From Roseiarcus sp963776665 (GTDB lineage Bacteria > Pseudomonadota > Alphaproteobacteria > Rhizobiales > Beijerinckiaceae), in contig CAVZNQ010000027.1 in the NCBI GenBank assembly GCA_963776665.1, positions 1 to 64,000 on the forward strand: a stretch of 64,000 nucleotides of DNA, in the 5' to 3' direction. Both the position numbers and the translations under genes were made by a program. The notes under the pieces were generated by a model. The model ran no database searches, was not told the DNA's origin, and worked only from the letters and a program-made list of their open reading frames with translations. Shown here in pieces: positions 46,847 through 55,363 of this stretch. The stretch's first letter is position 1. Each line of letters starts with the position of its first letter.

Positions 46847-47236
46847 ATGCGAAGCAGGAGAGCGTTCCTCGGCATTATCGGCCTCAGCCCGGCGCTGTTC
46901 GCGATCCCTGGGCGTGCGTTCGAGATCGAGCCGTACGATTCCGCCGCGGTCGAGAAGGCGATTGCGTCCGGCAAGCCGGTCGTGGTTCATGTGCGGGCCT
47001 GGTGGTGTCTGCAGTGCCATGCCCAGGCCGCCATCCTCGATAGCCTGAAGAGCGATCCCGCCTATGATCGGGTGAGCTTCTTCCTCGTGGACTACGACAA
47101 GCAGAAGGACATCGTGGCGAAGCTCAATTGCCCCCGCGCGACGCTGATCGCCTATAAGGGGGGCAAGGAAGTCGATCGCATGTCCTGGGAGACGTCCCGG
47201 GATGCGGTCGTCGACGTCCTCAAGGCGGCGATGTGA
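46847..47236 (+). CDS. Exported thioredoxin-fold protein
   Basis: 129 residues with a twin-arginine-like signal (MRSRRAFLGIIGLSPALFAI). A thioredoxin-fold follows: VVVHVRAWWCLQCHAQAAIL with a CLQC active site, then FFLVDYDKQKDIVAKLNCPR with the cis-Pro region and ATLIAYKGGKEVDRM. It probably reduces or traps disulfides on the periplasmic side. It overlaps the next gene (ATGTGA), so it is made together with its CcdA-type electron supplier. Confidence 0.88.
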   Translation: MRSRRAFLGIIGLSPALFAIPGRAFEIEPYDSAAVEKAIASGKPVVVHVRAWWCLQCHAQAAILDSLKSDPAYDRVSFFLVDYDKQKDIVAKLNCPRATLIAYKGGKEVDRMSWETSRDAVVDVLKAAM

Positions 47237-47949
47237 ACCTGGTTCTGACCTTCCCGCTCGCCCTTGCCGCCGGAGTCCTGACGATCTTCAGCCCTTGCGT
47301 GCTGCCGCTGGCGCCGATCGTGGTCGCGAGCGCGCGCGCCCGTGACCCGCGCGGACCGATCGCGCTCGGCCTCGGTCTCGCCGCGACCTTCGGCGTCGTG
47401 GGCGGGGTCCTCGCCTCGTTCGGGGTCGAGTTCGGCGACTCCGCTCTGGCGCGAGCCGCGTCCGCGGTCATCATGATCGCGATCGGAGCGGCGTTGCTCG
47501 CGCCGGCGATTGGCGAACGGATCGAACGCCGGCTCGGTTTTGTCGGTCGCGCGGCCGACGTCATGAGCGAGCGGCTGCCGAACGCCGGCCTCGCCGGACA
47601 GGCGGCGGCCGGCGTCGTGCTGGCCTTTGCCTGGGCGCCTTGCGCCGGTCCCATCCTCGGGGCGGCGCTGCTCATCGCGGCGAAGGGGGGTTCGCTTCCA
47701 GCGGCGATCGCAACGATGACTGTCTACGCGCTCGGGGCCGCAGGCGCGCTAGTAGGCGTGGGTTATGCGGCGGGCCGTATCGCCTCGAAGGCGCGCTTCG
47801 CCTGGGCCGGGGCCGGCGGCAGGGTTGCGCTCGGCGCGGCGTTTGTCGTCATCGGGGCTTTGGTCCTGACCGGCTTCGATCACCACATCGAAGCGGTGCT
47901 GGTCGCCGCGATGCCCGATTGGCTGACCGCCTTCGCGACCTCGCTGTGA
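47233..47949 (+). CDS. CcdA/DsbD-type transmembrane electron carrier
   Basis: 238 residues, six to seven helices. It passes electrons from cytosolic thioredoxin across the inner membrane to periplasmic thioredoxin-like partners. The two required cysteines are visible: FSPCVLPLAPIVV in helix 1 and FAWAPCAGPILGAA in helix 4. GTG 47233 overlaps the thioredoxin stop by 3 bases, implying translational coupling and a dedicated pair. Such pairs serve cytochrome c maturation or repair of secreted proteins; which is not shown here. Confidence 0.92.
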   Translation: MNLVLTFPLALAAGVLTIFSPCVLPLAPIVVASARARDPRGPIALGLGLAATFGVVGGVLASFGVEFGDSALARAASAVIMIAIGAALLAPAIGERIERRLGFVGRAADVMSERLPNAGLAGQAAAGVVLAFAWAPCAGPILGAALLIAAKGGSLPAAIATMTVYALGAAGALVGVGYAAGRIASKARFAWAGAGGRVALGAAFVVIGALVLTGFDHHIEAVLVAAMPDWLTAFATSL

Positions 47950-47964
47950 GGCGGGTAGCCGCCC

Positions 47965-48735
47965 ATGCTTGAGCATTTCTCTTCCCGTGGCGTCGACATC
48001 GCGTTCGTCGATGTCCCGCCGCTGGCGCATGACCTCGGCGAGCCGATCCTTCTGATCCACGGTTTCGCCTCCAGCCATCGCGTCAACTGGGTCGAGACCG
48101 GCTGGGTCGAGACCCTCGCCCAAGCCGGGCGCCGGGTCGTCGCGTTCGACAACCGCGGCCATGGGCACAGCGAAAAACTCCATTCGCCCGCCGACTATGG
48201 CGCCGAGCTCATGACCCAGGACGCGGCCAACCTGCTCGCGCATTTAAGGATCGAGCGCGCCGACGTGATGGGCTATTCGATGGGCGCCCGGCTCGCAAGC
48301 TTTCTCGCGCTCGCCGAGCCCAAGCGGGTGCGGGCGCTTATCCTCGGCGGTCTCGGCGACCGGCTCACGCGCGACGCGGGGCTGCCCGAGGCGATCGCCG
48401 AGGCGCTCGAGGCGCCGTCGCTCGACAGCCTCGCCGACCCGACGCAGCGCCTGTTCCGCGCCTTCGCGGAGAGGACGAAGAGCGACCTCGCCGCGCTCGC
48501 CGCCTGCGTGCGCGGCTTGCGGCGAAGTCTCACGCCGGCGGATCTGGCGCGCATAACTCAACCGGCGCTGGTCGCGGTCGGCGCGCGCGACACGATCGCC
48601 GGCGATCCCCACAAGCTCGCCGCCATGCTGCCGCAGGGGACCGCGTTCGACATCCCCGGCCGCGATCACAACCTCGCGGTCGGCGACCGCGCGTTCAAGG
48701 CCGCGGCGCTCGCTTTTCTAGCCCGCCGAGAGTGA
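47965..48735 (+). CDS. Alpha/beta-hydrolase
   Basis: 256 residues. ILLIHGFASSHRVNWVETGW gives the oxyanion-hole region, VVAFDNRGHGHSEK the strand after it, MGYSMGARLASFLALAEPKR the nucleophile elbow (Ser in GYSMG), LVAVGARDTIAG the acid and DIPGRDHNLAVGDRAFK the catalytic His. Substrate is unknown: lipase/esterase, haloperoxidase-like or carboxylesterase are all possible. It is 15 bases after the CcdA gene and 126 bases before livG, so it may be in one operon. Confidence 0.88.
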   Translation: MLEHFSSRGVDIAFVDVPPLAHDLGEPILLIHGFASSHRVNWVETGWVETLAQAGRRVVAFDNRGHGHSEKLHSPADYGAELMTQDAANLLAHLRIERADVMGYSMGARLASFLALAEPKRVRALILGGLGDRLTRDAGLPEAIAEALEAPSLDSLADPTQRLFRAFAERTKSDLAALAACVRGLRRSLTPADLARITQPALVAVGARDTIAGDPHKLAAMLPQGTAFDIPGRDHNLAVGDRAFKAAALAFLARRE

Positions 48736-48860
48736 CCTCTTCGCCGCTCGTCGCTACTAAAGGCCTAATAACAAAGCAGGTGACAAGCTTGCCGGAAACG
48801 TCAAGACTGCAATCGGCGGCCGGCGTTGACCGGCCAGGCGACGCCGGGAGCGAAACGTCG

Positions 48861-49682
48861 ATGGAGCTGGCCGAGGCGAGAGCCGCAGGCGTGAGCGAAA
48901 GCGCGGACCTGCGTTCCTGGCCCTTGCTTGCGGTCAGCGGGCTGACGATGCGGTTCGGCGGGGTGACCGCGCTGCAGGACGTCTCCTTCGAGGTCGCCGC
49001 CGGCGCCATCTGCGGCCTGATCGGGCCGAACGGGGCCGGCAAGACGACGCTCTTCAACTGCATCTCGCGCCTCTACGATCCCGGCGCCGGATCGATCGAG
49101 TTCGACGGCCGCCCGCTCGCCAGTTTCGCCAGACACGAACTCGCATCGCTCGGCATCGCCCGGACCTTCCAGAACGTCGCCCTGTTCTCGACCATGACGG
49201 TGCGCGAGAACGTCTGCGTCGGCGCGCACGCGATTGCGCGCGGCGGCTTCCTGGCCAATGCGCTCGGCATGCCGCTTGCTCGGCGCGAGGAACTCAGGAT
49301 CGCGGAGCGCGCCGACGCGCTGATCGAGGAATTCGGACTGAGGAGCGTCGCCGACCGTCCGGCGGGGGCGCTTCCGTTCGGCGTGCGCAAGCGGGTGGAG
49401 CTCGCGCGCGCGCTCGCCAAGGGTCCCAAGCTCCTGCTCCTGGACGAACCGGCCGGCGGCCTCAACCACTCGGAGGTCGATGACCTAGCTGAAGAGATCC
49501 GCGCCATCCGCGACCGTCGCGGCGTCGCGGTGCTCCTGGTCGAGCATCACATGAATCTGGTCATGCGGGTCAGCGACCAGGTGGTCGCGCTCGACTTCGG
49601 CCGGGTCATCGCCAACGGGCGGCCCGACGAGGTGAGGTCCAACCGCGAGGTGGTGCGCGCCTATCTCGGGAGCGCCGGTTGA
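48861..49682 (+). CDS. livG: Branched-chain amino-acid ABC transporter ATPase (LivG-type)
   Basis: 273 residues from ATG 48861 after GGGAG; the frame is open to 48732 with no conserved extension. Walker A GPNGAGKTTLFNCIS, a PFGVRKRVELARAL stretch in place of the usual LSGGQ signature, Walker B LLLLDEPAGGLNHSE, and the H-loop LLVEHHMNLVMRVSD are present. LivG members often have the LPYGxQRRLEIARAL type of signature, so this deviation is in family. It energises uptake with LivF. The stop overlaps the next start by 4 bases. Confidence 0.92.
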   Translation: MELAEARAAGVSESADLRSWPLLAVSGLTMRFGGVTALQDVSFEVAAGAICGLIGPNGAGKTTLFNCISRLYDPGAGSIEFDGRPLASFARHELASLGIARTFQNVALFSTMTVRENVCVGAHAIARGGFLANALGMPLARREELRIAERADALIEEFGLRSVADRPAGALPFGVRKRVELARALAKGPKLLLLDEPAGGLNHSEVDDLAEEIRAIRDRRGVAVLLVEHHMNLVMRVSDQVVALDFGRVIANGRPDEVRSNREVVRAYLGSAG

Positions 49683-50395
49683 GCGCGCCGATTCTCGAGG
49701 TCAAGGGTCTCGAGGCCTGGTATGGCCCGGTGCGGGCGCTGTACGGAGTCGACTTCGAGGTCGAGGATGGCGGCGCTACGGCTGTGCTCGGCGCCAACGG
49801 CGCCGGCAAGACCACGATCCTGAGGGCGCTGAGCGGCCTCATCCGGCGTTCAGGCGACATCCGCTTCCGCGGCCGTCCGATCGGCGCGCTGGCGACGGAG
49901 GACGTCGCCCGTCTCGGCGTTGCGCATGTGCCTGACGGGCGCGGCACGTTCACCGATCTCACGGTGGAGGAGAACCTGCGCCTCGGCGCCTACGTTCGCA
50001 GCGACCGGGAGGGCGTCCGCAAGGATTTCGACCGCGTCTTCGGCTTCTTTCCGCGGCTCAAGGAGCGGCGTCGCCAGCAGGCGGGAACGCTCAGCGGCGG
50101 CGAGCAGCAGATGCTCGCGATCGCGCGGGCGCTGGTGATGGGGCCGAGCCTTTTGATGCTCGACGAGCCGTCGTTCGGCCTCGCGCCTCTGGTGGTGGCG
50201 GAGATCTTTCGCGTCCTCGGCGAGATCAATCGCAACGAGGGCGTGAGCCTCCTGATCGTCGAGCAGAACGCTTCGCTGGCGCTCGATCTCGCCGACCGGG
50301 CGGTGCTGATCGAGACCGGACGGGTCGCGCTCAGCGGACCCTCGCAGGCGATTCGCGCCGACGATGCGGTGCGGCGCGCTTATCTCGGCTACTAG
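49679..50395 (+). CDS. livF: Branched-chain amino-acid ABC transporter ATPase (LivF-type)
   Basis: 238 residues from a TTG at 49679, overlapping livG. Walker A GANGAGKTTILRALS, signature LSGGEQQMLAIARALVMGPS, Walker B LLMLDEPSFGLAPLVV and H-loop LLIVEQNASLALDLAD are all complete. It is the second ATPase of the liv-type importer. Length and order are typical. Confidence 0.93.
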   Translation: MSAPILEVKGLEAWYGPVRALYGVDFEVEDGGATAVLGANGAGKTTILRALSGLIRRSGDIRFRGRPIGALATEDVARLGVAHVPDGRGTFTDLTVEENLRLGAYVRSDREGVRKDFDRVFGFFPRLKERRRQQAGTLSGGEQQMLAIARALVMGPSLLMLDEPSFGLAPLVVAEIFRVLGEINRNEGVSLLIVEQNASLALDLADRAVLIETGRVALSGPSQAIRADDAVRRAYLGY

Positions 50396-50412
50396 CGGCG
50401 GAGCTGCGAGCA

Positions 50413-51285
50413 TTGGGCGAGTTCCTCCACCAACTGGCGTCCGGCGTCGCCCTCGGCGGGGTCTATGCGATCATGGCGCTCGCGCTGGTGATGATCTACC
50501 AGGCGACCCAACTCATCAATTTCGCCCAGGGCGAAATGGCGATGTTCTCGACCTATTTCGCCTGGAAGCTGATCGATTCCGGTCAACCCTACTGGTTCGC
50601 GTTCTTCGCCACCGTCGCCGCCTCGTTCATCGGCGGGGTCGCGATCGAGCGGCTGATCGTCAGGCCATTCGCCAACGCGCCGGTTCTGGCCTCGGTGATC
50701 GTTTTCATCGGCTTGAGCCTGATCTTCAACTCGCTCGCCGGATGGCTCTACGGCTATTCGGTCCAATCGTTCGACAGCCCGTTCACGAGCAAGCCGATGT
50801 TCGGCGCGGGCTACATGTCGGCCCATGAATCAGGTTCGATCATGGTGACCCTGGCGGTGCTGGCGCTGGTCTATGCGTTTTTCCGCTTCACTCCTCTCGG
50901 CCTCGCCATGCGGGCGGCGGCGCAGAATCCGGTGTCGAGCCGTCTGGTCGGCATTCGGGTCGGGTGGATGCTGGCGATCGGCTGGGGTCTGGCGGCGGCG
51001 ATCGGGTCGATCGCCGGCATGATGGCGGCGCCGATCGTCTATCTCGACCCCAACATGATGGGCGGAGTTCTTCTCTACGCATTCGCCGGCGCGGTGCTCG
51101 GCGGCATCGACAATCCGTTCGGCGCGGCTGTCGGCGGCTTCGCCGTCGGCGTGCTTGGAAACCTCGTTGGGGCTTATGTCGTCGGCTCGGAGGTCAAGCT
51201 TTCCGTCGCGCTCGCCATCATCATCGCCGTTCTCGTCTGGCGGCCGTCAGGACTGTTCGGGCGCCGCCTCGTGGCGAGGGTGTGA
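50413..51285 (+). CDS. livH: Branched-chain amino-acid ABC permease (LivH-type)
   Basis: 290 residues with about eight helices. LivH features: LASGVALGGVYAIMALALVM, YQATQLINFAQGEMAMFSTY, FTPLGLAMRAAAQNPVSSRL with the EAA-like loop, and AFAGAVLGGIDNPFGAAVGG. TTG start at 50413, 17 bases after livF. The permease forms the membrane pore with LivM. It is intact. Confidence 0.93.
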   Translation: MGEFLHQLASGVALGGVYAIMALALVMIYQATQLINFAQGEMAMFSTYFAWKLIDSGQPYWFAFFATVAASFIGGVAIERLIVRPFANAPVLASVIVFIGLSLIFNSLAGWLYGYSVQSFDSPFTSKPMFGAGYMSAHESGSIMVTLAVLALVYAFFRFTPLGLAMRAAAQNPVSSRLVGIRVGWMLAIGWGLAAAIGSIAGMMAAPIVYLDPNMMGGVLLYAFAGAVLGGIDNPFGAAVGGFAVGVLGNLVGAYVVGSEVKLSVALAIIIAVLVWRPSGLFGRRLVARV

Positions 51286-51288
51286 CCG

Positions 51289-52353
51289 ATGGCCGATTCG
51301 GATCGCGCGTTGTGGGGCCTCCTGACGCTCGCGGTGGCGGTCGTCGCGCTCGCTTTCCCGTTCCTCGCCTCAGGATACCACATCTATCAGGGCTCCCAGG
51401 TGCTCATTCTGGCGATCGCCCTGCTCGGCCTCAATCTGCTCACGGGGTTCAACGGCCAGATCTCGCTTGGCCACGGCGCTTTTTTCGCCATCGGCGGCTA
51501 TGGCGCGGCGATCCTGATAGCGAAGTTCGGCTTCCCGTTTTGGGCGGCGATTCCGTTGGCGAGCATTGTGTGTTTCGTCGCTGGTTTTCTGTTCGGTTTT
51601 CCCGCCCTCCGGTTCGGCGGCCTCTATCTCGCGCTCGCCACTTTCGCGCTCGCGGTCGCCACCCCGCAAATTCTGAGTTACACCGGCTTCGACGCCTTCA
51701 CCGGCGGCTCGCAGGGACTTTCGCTCCCCAAGCCGCTCGCGCCGCTGGGGCTCAGGCTCAATCCCGACCAATGGCTCTACCTCGTCTGCCTCGCCTGCGG
51801 CGCGGCGCTCTACTGGTCGGCGCGGAACCTGGCGCGGGGGCGGATCGGCCGGGCGCTGATCGCCATCCGCGATCAGCCGATCGCCGCCGAGACGATGGGC
51901 GTCAATGCGGCGCTCTACAAGACGACGTGCTTTGGCGTCAGCGCGCTCTATGCCGGCGTGGCTGGGGGACTGAGCGCGATCGCCGTCGGCTTCGTTTCGC
52001 CCGAGAGCTTCGGGCTCCCGCTCTCGCTCGCCTTTCTGGTCGGGATTGTGGTCGGCGGGCTCGCGTCGCTCGGCGGCGTTCTGTTCGGCGCCATCTTCAT
52101 CGAGTTCGTGCCCAATCTCTCCGACCAGCTCGCGGTCAACTTCGGCGAGAGCGCCAAGGCGCTGCCGGGGGCGATTTACGGCGCGCTTCTCATTCTGGTA
52201 ATGGCCGCGATGCCGATGGGAGCGGCCGGCGCGCTGCGGGCGGCGGCGAACGCCGTCCTGCGCGCGCTTGCTCCATCTCGACGGGTCCGGCTTGAAAAGG
52301 ACGGCGGCGCGAACGTCGCCGCGAAATACCAAGGAAAGGGAGAAAGCCCATGA
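51289..52353 (+). CDS. livM: Branched-chain amino-acid ABC permease (LivM-type)
   Basis: 354 residues. About ten helices, with LLGLNLLTGFNGQISLGHGA, FFAIGGYGAAILIAKFGF, then IGRALIAIRDQPIAAETMGV, YKTTCFGVSALYAGVAGGLS and LAFLVGIVVGGLASLGGVLF, the usual LivM signatures. The C-terminal 30 residues are hydrophilic. Start ATG 51289; the stop overlaps the binding-protein start (ATGA). Confidence 0.93.
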   Translation: MADSDRALWGLLTLAVAVVALAFPFLASGYHIYQGSQVLILAIALLGLNLLTGFNGQISLGHGAFFAIGGYGAAILIAKFGFPFWAAIPLASIVCFVAGFLFGFPALRFGGLYLALATFALAVATPQILSYTGFDAFTGGSQGLSLPKPLAPLGLRLNPDQWLYLVCLACGAALYWSARNLARGRIGRALIAIRDQPIAAETMGVNAALYKTTCFGVSALYAGVAGGLSAIAVGFVSPESFGLPLSLAFLVGIVVGGLASLGGVLFGAIFIEFVPNLSDQLAVNFGESAKALPGAIYGALLILVMAAMPMGAAGALRAAANAVLRALAPSRRVRLEKDGGANVAAKYQGKGESP

Positions 52354-53558
52354 TCACACGACGCACATTCCTGCAGTCCAGCGCCGCCGCCGCGGCGCTT
52401 GCGGCAGGCGCCGGTTCGGCCCGCGCCGACAATGCGCCTGGCGTCACGGATGCGGAGATCAAGATCGGCCAGACCATGCCTTACAGCGGCCCGGCCTCGG
52501 CCTATGGGGTGATCGGGCGGACGGAGGCCGCCTATTTCAAAATGATCAACGAGCAGGGCGGCGTGAACGGGCGCAAGGTCAATTTGATCAGCCTCGACGA
52601 CGCCTACAGCCCGCCGAAGACGGTCGAGCAGGTGCGCCGGCTGGTCGAGGACGAGAAGGTCGCCTTCTGCTTCCAGACGCTCGGCACCGCGCCCAATCTG
52701 GCCATCCGACAATACCTCAACGACAACAAGGTGCCGCAGCTTTTCGTTTCGACCGGCGCGAGCGTCTTTTCCGATCCCGAGCACTTCCCCTGGACGATGG
52801 GCTACAACCCCAACTATCAGACGGAAGCGCACATCTACGCCAAGGACATTCTCGCCACCAAGCCCGACGGCAAGATCGCGCTCCTCTACCAGAACGACGG
52901 CTTCGGCAAGGACTATCTGAAGGGAATTCAGGACATCCTCGGCGCCGATCACGCCGGCATGCTGGTGAAGACAGCCTCCTACGAGACCTCGGAGCCGACG
53001 GTCGACTCGCAGATCGTAACACTGCAGGGTTCCGGGGCGGACATCCTGATCATCGGCGCGACGCCGAAATTCGCCGCTCAGGCGATCCGCAAATCCTTCG
53101 ATCTCGGCTGGAACGCGACCCGCTATATCAGCAACGTCTCGCCATCGATCGCCACGGTGCTCAAGCCCGCGGGCCTCGACAAGTCGAAAGGGCTCATCAC
53201 CAGCGGCTATGTGAAGGATCCGACCGACGAAACGCTCAAGGACGATCCCGGTATCAAGGAGTGGCGGGCCTTCTGCGACAAGTACATGAGCGACAAAGAG
53301 TTCATCGACGTCAACGCGACCTACGCCTTCGGCGCCGCGATGGTGATGGTTCACGTGCTCAAGCAGTGCGGCAGTGATCTGTCGCGCGAGAATATCATGA
53401 AGCAGGCCGCGGGCATCCAGGGGCTCCAGGTGCCGATCCTGCTCAACGGCATGACAATCAACACGTCGCCGACCAACTTCAGCCCGATCCGTCAGATGCA
53501 GCTTGCGCGCTTCGACGGCGAAAGCTGGCGTCCGTATGGCGAGCTGTTCACCGGCTGA
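52350..53558 (+). CDS. ABC-type substrate-binding protein (LivK/AmiC-like)
   Basis: 402 residues with a Tat-type signal (MITRRTFLQSSAAAAALAAG, cleavage after ARA). The mature part is a type-1 periplasmic binding fold: IKIGQTMPYSGPASAYGVIG, YFKMINEQGGVNGRKVNLIS, SPPKTVEQVRRLVEDEKVAF, FVSTGASVFSDPEHFPWTMG. Its ending WRPYGELF is typical of this group. Such alphaproteobacterial proteins often bind amides, urea or aromatic acids rather than leucine, so the ligand is open. It is the last gene of the livGFHMK operon, coupled to livM by ATGA. Confidence 0.9.
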   Translation: MITRRTFLQSSAAAAALAAGAGSARADNAPGVTDAEIKIGQTMPYSGPASAYGVIGRTEAAYFKMINEQGGVNGRKVNLISLDDAYSPPKTVEQVRRLVEDEKVAFCFQTLGTAPNLAIRQYLNDNKVPQLFVSTGASVFSDPEHFPWTMGYNPNYQTEAHIYAKDILATKPDGKIALLYQNDGFGKDYLKGIQDILGADHAGMLVKTASYETSEPTVDSQIVTLQGSGADILIIGATPKFAAQAIRKSFDLGWNATRYISNVSPSIATVLKPAGLDKSKGLITSGYVKDPTDETLKDDPGIKEWRAFCDKYMSDKEFIDVNATYAFGAAMVMVHVLKQCGSDLSRENIMKQAAGIQGLQVPILLNGMTINTSPTNFSPIRQMQLARFDGESWRPYGELFTG

Positions 53559-53592
53559 ACGGCTTGAGGCCGCGCGCGGCTCGACGCGCCTT

Positions 53593-53683
53593 CGTCATTG
53601 CGAGGAGCGTAGCGACGAAGCAATCTACGGGACGTAGAGCGCCCCACGTTCCCCTGGATTGCTTCGCTTCGCTCGCAATGACA
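53593..53683. repeat. Long imperfect dyad (REP-like) after the liv operon
   Basis: CGTCATTGCGAGGAGCGTAG at 53593-53612, continuing CGACGAAGCAATC, is mirrored by GATTGCTTCGCTTCGCTCGC at 53657-53676, continuing AATGACAG. The arms are separated by about 30 bases. The same type of palindrome is dispersed in many Hyphomicrobiales genomes, where it lies in intergenic sites. Here it separates the convergent livK-type and pyruvate-kinase-like genes and may terminate both. Confidence 0.8.
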
Positions 53684-53720
53684 GCTAACTCGTAAGGCGG
53701 CGCGTTCTATCGGGGTGCCT

Positions 53721-55199
53721 TCAGGCCCACTCTTTCAGCGAGGCGAAGCGGGCGAATTTCTTGGCCCGGTGGCGGTCCATGCGGGCGAGGACGTCGCGCA
53801 GGAAGGCGACGCCCTCCGCGAGATAGGGCCCCTTGTTGAGCATCACGCATTCGGCGCCCTGCGCCATCGCCGCGTCGGTCATCTCGGCGCGGCTGGCCAC
53901 GCCGTCGCGCACATAAGTGTCGAGCACCTGCGTCGCCCACACTACCGGCGTATGCGCCGCTTCGCACAGCCAGAGGATTTCCTCCTGCATTTCGGTAAGC
54001 CTTGCGAAACCGAGCTCGACCGCAAGGTCGCCGCGCGCGATCATCACCGCGGTCGGATTGTGCGCCGCCGCTTGCATGATCAGCGTCGGCAGATTGCGCA
54101 CCGCGAGCGGGGTCTCGATTTTCAGCACGAGCCCGTGCGGCTCGCGCTTGGGCGCACGGGCCACCAGATGATCCTGCAGAAGCTCGATGTCGTCGACCCG
54201 TTGCACGAACGAATAGCCGATGAGGTCGGCATGCTCGGCGATGAAGTCGAGGTCGCGGAAATCCTTGGAGGTCAACGGCGGCAGATCGAGCTCGGTCGAG
54301 GGAAAATTCACAGCCTTGCCGGGCTTCAGCCGAACGCCCTTCTCCCGCGCCGCGTAGACCTCAATCTCTGCCCGGCCAGCGGCCTTCGCAACCACGCGGG
54401 CCGCCGCCTTGCCGTCGTCGATGAAGACTTCCGCACCGACCATGAGCTGGTCGACGAGCTCGGGAAAATTGAGCGAGAAGGCGATCGGCTCCTTGATCTT
54501 CTCGCGCAGTTCATCGACCAGCACGACCCGGTCGCCGCGCGCAAGGCGGGTCTTCGGCGGCGCCTTCACCCTGAGGATCCGGCACTTCGGGCCGGCAATG
54601 TCCATCAGCACCCGGCAGGGACGCTCGAGCCGCGCCGCGGCCTCGTGTACGTTCTCGATCATCTGGCCCCAGATTTCGGCGTCGTCGTGGGCGCAATTGA
54701 TCCGGGCGCAGTCCATCCCGGCGGCGACCAGATTGTCGGCCAGCTCGGGTCCCGTACCCGCTTCCGTCGGCAGCGTCGCCATCACCCGGGCCCGCGGGCC
54801 GCCTCTTTGCCGCCTGCCGAACAGCCGGTCGGTCTCCGCATCGAGTTCCGCTGCGCCCGCCTGCGCAGCCGCCGCTACGGGATAGGTCGCGCCCGATTCT
54901 CCAGTCAGGCGCCTGAGCGTCGCGATGAGGGTGTCGAGGGCCAGCGCGACCTGACCCTCGCTGCGGCCGAGCGAGGACAGACCACGCGCCGCGAGACGAT
55001 ATTGGAGGTCAGTGAGGTCATGCGCGCGCAGGGCGATGTAATGGGAAAGATTGAGCATTCGGGGGGGCGACTGGTCAGCGCCGACCCCCCAAGAGCTTCT
55101 CAGCTCGTCTGCCCTACGCTCGACGTCCTCGCGCAACGCTTTCACCTCCGCGAGGAGGCCGCGGAGTTCTTCGAGGCCGCTTCCGGTTTTTCCAGCCAT
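53721..55199 (-). CDS. Pyruvate-kinase-like protein, non-canonical
   Basis: 492 residues from ATG 55199. An N-terminal helical extension (about 130 residues: LTDLQYRLAARGLSSLGRSE) precedes a TIM-barrel domain resembling pyruvate kinase: VMATLPTEAGTGPELADNLV, MDCARINCAHDDAEIWGQMI, CRVLMDIAGPKCRILRVKAP, IGYSFVQRVDDIELLQDHLV, KIETPLAVRNLPTLIMQAAA, MIARGDLAVELGFARLTEMQ and WATQVLDTYVRDGVASRAEM. The usual SRGDLGVE-type ligands are mostly kept, but the allosteric C-terminal domain is lacking and NCAHDD differs from NFSHG. It may be a divergent isoform acting on another enol-phosphate. Cytoplasmic. Confidence 0.85.
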   Translation of the reverse strand: MAGKTGSGLEELRGLLAEVKALREDVERRADELRSSWGVGADQSPPRMLNLSHYIALRAHDLTDLQYRLAARGLSSLGRSEGQVALALDTLIATLRRLTGESGATYPVAAAAQAGAAELDAETDRLFGRRQRGGPRARVMATLPTEAGTGPELADNLVAAGMDCARINCAHDDAEIWGQMIENVHEAAARLERPCRVLMDIAGPKCRILRVKAPPKTRLARGDRVVLVDELREKIKEPIAFSLNFPELVDQLMVGAEVFIDDGKAAARVVAKAAGRAEIEVYAAREKGVRLKPGKAVNFPSTELDLPPLTSKDFRDLDFIAEHADLIGYSFVQRVDDIELLQDHLVARAPKREPHGLVLKIETPLAVRNLPTLIMQAAAHNPTAVMIARGDLAVELGFARLTEMQEEILWLCEAAHTPVVWATQVLDTYVRDGVASRAEMTDAAMAQGAECVMLNKGPYLAEGVAFLRDVLARMDRHRAKKFARFASLKEWA

Positions 55200-55363
55200 G
55201 GGGCCGCTTCGCACGAGCGAATCGTCGACGGGCTGCGCGCATTCCCCGCCAGGCGGGTCTTTGACGCGCAAATGTGACGCCTGTGCAACAGGCGAACCAT
55301 CGGCGCATGTTGCGCGCCTCTGCCGCGTTGGTAGAAGACGTCGTCGGCTGGGCGAGAAAGATC

